Below, piece after piece: positions 61,468-64,000 of a DNA stretch of 64,000 nt. Every line of letters begins with the position of its first letter. Position 1 is the first letter of the stretch. Origin of the DNA: Marsupella aquatica (lineage: Eukaryota; Marchantiophyta); contig OZ316892.1 of NCBI GenBank assembly GCA_973895155.1, positions 8,432,001 through 8,496,000 on the forward strand, read 5' to 3'. The notes below the pieces were generated by a model, which was given only the letters and a program-made list of their open reading frames with translations, made no database searches and had not been told where the DNA came from. The translations under genes were made by a program, and so were the position numbers.

Positions 61468-61990
61468 ACATAGAACGATAAATGTGTGTCTTGCATACAA
61501 TATGCATGTTGTATGCACATTTCCCCCGACTTTACGATGAAGACACCCCCTTGTCGAAGCCTTCCCAAATGGACAAAACTTATCATATTACAACACAAAA
61601 ATATGATTTGTCATGTATACACTTTGCATGCTGTATTCAGGTTTTCACACTTAGGAAAAAATTTGTCCCTTCGACTTTACGGAGATGCCCCCCCTTCCCC
61701 GCCGAAGCCTGCTCAAATGGGCAAAACCTATTGTATTTCAACATAGAAATATGATTTGTCATGTATACACTTTGCACGCTGTATTTAGATTTCACACTTA
61801 GACAAAAACTTTGTCACGTACTCTGACTTTAAGAAGACACCCCCCTCTAAAGCCTGCCCAAATGGACAAAACCTATTGTATTACAACACATAGATATGAC
61901 TTGTCATGTATACACTTTGCAAGTTGTATTCGGATTTCACACTTAGGAAAAAATTGTCCCTCCAACTTTACGAAAATGCCCCCCGCCAAA
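61468..61990 (+). repeat. ~145-bp tandem array, four copies
   Basis: Units begin ATATGA(T/C)TTGTCATGTATACACTTTGCA at 61601, 61749 and 61894, with a diverged first unit from about 61468. Each contains TTTCACACTTAG, a CGACTTTACG-like word, a C-run (CCCCCC), AAGCCT, and AAATGGACAAAACCTATTGT. The frames read through it are repeat by-products. Confidence 0.88.
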
Positions 61991-62189
61991 GTGACGGTTT
62001 ATGCTTGTATGCATTGTGGTCAATGTATACATTGTGGGATACATTGATTCACTCAGAACTGCGATCATAGTCGACCGCGTTCGGCGATGCGGTCGGACAC
62101 TAAAGAACAGTAGAACATGCTGCGTTTTACAGTGACAATCTTGCGTTATAAGAACTGCACAATGTGTTAGAAGAACATCTCACACAAAA

Positions 62190-62300
62190 TGGCACCTCTG
62201 GTGGGCCCGGAGGTCCATTGGGAGGGCGTGTGCAACTTTTGGTCCATTAGGAAAATAAGTTGCATTTGGAGGTCCACTAAGTATATCTCTCCACATTTTG
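62190..62300 (-). repeat. Dispersed repeat, reverse copy
   Basis: On the minus strand GAGATATACTTAGTGGACCT and TTTTCCTAATGGACCAAAAG, then CACACGCCCTCCCAATGGAC, match 60915-61010. This is the third copy of the family in the window. Confidence 0.75.
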
Positions 62301-62559
62301 GGTCTAAAAAATTGCTAGGTACATCTGAGTTGCATGGTTGCACATTCTGGTCAATCCGAGGATTCCTCTGTCGGTCAATGATCACTTGGAATTTTTGCCC
62401 GACATATTGGATCCTGATGATGCTACACTTCATCTTGGGAAACTTACAGAGATTGCCAGGGCCGGGTGGAATCCTGGTGGAGTTCTTTTTGGCCCTATGG
62501 GCGGTTGTTGGCCCTTTGTTGCATGCTATTCATATGCAGGGTATAAGGACCTGACGCTT

Positions 62560-63130
62560 CAACAAGGTCTTCACTTGGGGAGCCATCCTTTTGGTGCCTA
62601 AGCTTGGTGATCTGAGATTTTTCAAGAATATATAAGCGGCTATCACTGTGCTCAATGGAATGTTCAAGATTTTCTCCAAGTTCGCTAGCCCACAGCAAAG
62701 TGACATTCTTTCCAGCTTGTTCCATTCATCAATCCTGATGCTTACTGACAGGGCATTGCACTCTGCTTCATCTGCTGTGCAAAAGATCAATTTATTCAAC
62801 TAGTTTCCATTTTAGATGTGCATATTAAAGCTTTTGATTCTCTTGAGGGGACTCTCGGGTTGAAGCTGCATGAAACATATGGTTTCGGGCCCAATTTTCT
62901 CAACTGCATTAGAGCAACCTTTACTGCATTCTCATCTAGAGTTATTCAGGAGAGCAAGTACACTAAAGAGTTCCCCAACTCTAGGTCCACCAGGCATGGA
63001 TGCACTTGGACAACTTCTTGAGTTTGCAAATTGAAGCTGTGCATTCTAGTGGTGCACCTGCATCTACAGGTTCACTTGGTGTGGTTTTTACCCAGATGAT
63101 ATTCAACTGATTGTGAAGACAGCCCCCCAT
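62560..63130 (+). pseudogene. LINE reverse transcriptase remnant
   Basis: Pieces of a non-LTR (L1-type) reverse transcriptase appear in order. GAILLVPKLGDLRFFKN and AAITVLNGMFKIFSKFASP (about 62577-62690) match the IxLIPKxxDP..KNWRPITLLN..YKIFAK block. HIKAFDSLEG (about 62821) matches DxxKAFDSV. FGPNFLNCIRATFTAFSSRV and SRSTRHGC (about 62884-63003) match the GFGPxFxxWIxxxY and GTRQGCPLSP blocks. Frames are broken by stops and shifts, and the catalytic FADD region is not found. The element is long dead. Confidence 0.75.
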
Positions 63131-64000
63131 ATCTAGACTACAATCAACACATCCTTCAGCAGTTTGCGGAGGCATCTTACCTTCCCATGGTTTGTAATCG
63201 ACCTACATTTCCCTTATATGACTGAATCTTGCAACTATGGGGAAGCAGAGTGGAAGGCCTCACAGCCCCCCACTCCGCTTTTGGACTTGAGGAGTTACCC
63301 TGAAGCGACGTTACCCTGAAGCGACGAGGGGCTGAGATTGTCTCCACATTTTTTGGACATCGATGGGAAACCATAGCTAGACGGTGATGGAAAATGGCTC
63401 AGTACCCGTCCACCGTCACAAGTGTTTGGTTCACTGTTGGGTAAAAGATTAGCTTTCATGTTTTAGGCAATGTGAGGGCAGAGAGCATCAACTTGATTTG
63501 AGGGCTGATGGAACTGGGTCCTTATTAGCCTAAACTCAAGATCTTCAACTTTCCTGGAAATTAGCTAGTCTGTACCATATCAAAATGAAAAGAACCCATA
63601 TTGACCTTTGATGCAATCATTTTTTGGAGACTTGAGAGCAGAAATCATCCACCCAATTTGAGGGCGAATGGAATGGAGCTGCTGCCCTCCTCAAGACCTA
63701 GAACTTTCCTAGAGCTTCATAACCAAACTACCAAAGGGAACAAATCTCTATTGACTGTGTCTGCAAAATATCAACACAAACTGACAAGATTCTAGAAATT
63801 ACCAATAGGCCCATAAGAATTCTGTTACCCATTTGGTGGGTCCGGCCAAGTCCAGAACACAGGAATTGAGGGGCTTGTTTACCAGGCTCCTCTAGTCTAG
63901 CAATAATCAGAACCTAATCTATGATCCTTGGGAATTAATTAAGACCATAAACTCCTCATGAGCATGGGTTAGTCTAAACTATACATCTGGAACTCTCCCA
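63131..64000. other. Terminal spacer
   Basis: A 17-bp word, GTTACCCTGAAGCGACG, is tandemly repeated at 63293-63327. No gene is recognised; part may be further LINE or LTR debris. Confidence 0.4.

Noticed and set aside
61482-62047. Overlapping frames of 78-90 codons
   Set aside because: They are repeat by-products of the ~145-bp tandem array.

Overview
The window is nuclear DNA of a land plant. Split genes use GT-AG introns of roughly 100-1500 bp, one zinc-finger protein is clearly a SERRATE orthologue ending in the plant-type tail, and spacers are long, AT-rich and full of decayed repeats plus a recent Ty1/copia LTR retrotransposon. I cannot name the species. A spore plant (bryophyte or lycophyte) is a guess with little support. 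I see no bacterial, organellar or viral gene cluster.

Layout. 1-10.3 kb: no protein gene recognised; a tRNA-headed SINE-like relic, several tandem repeats, a 1.2-kb GA-rich minisatellite and a 580-bp foldback element. 10.29-16.36 kb (minus): a complete 12-exon SERRATE/ARS2 gene (845 aa), with a CT-rich leader and a ~145-bp tandem array just upstream. 17.4-21.8 kb: repeats and foldbacks. 21.83-29.98 kb (plus): a complete 11-exon ABCC (MRP-type) full transporter (1527 aa). 30-36 kb: decayed gene pieces (short-chain dehydrogenase, probable lysyl-tRNA synthetase start) and local duplications. 36.27-37.86 kb (plus): an intronless ZIP-family metal transporter. 38.9-40.7 kb: a perfect 71-bp tandem duplication, a 234-bp hairpin and a dispersed repeat. 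41.69-43.52 kb (plus): a two-exon PRCC-like gene. 47.56-48.03 kb (plus): an intronless NudC-domain (NUDCD2-like) gene, followed at once by a dihydrolipoamide dehydrogenase fragment. 48.6-50.2 kb: a broken duplicate of the PRCC locus. 52.29-58.79 kb (minus): a 6.5-kb copia element with 421-bp LTRs differing at 3 positions, a perfect 5-bp target duplication, and two in-frame TGA codons. 58.8-64 kb: an older repeat into which the copia element inserted, a 145-bp tandem array and a decayed LINE.

The five intact genes (miRNA/RNA processing, vacuolar-type export, metal transport, splicing-related nuclear protein, co-chaperone) have no evident joint pathway; this is an ordinary gene neighbourhood. 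No new multi-gene system is evident. The most interesting signals are the copia element (U3 tandem repeats, in-frame stops, unusual protease triad), the staged decay of the PRCC duplicate, and a repeat family that begins with a GTGC/GCAC palindrome followed by degenerate AAGATGTC units. All exon boundaries were deduced by reading frame, splice dinucleotides and family similarity from memory; no alignment or RNA evidence was available.
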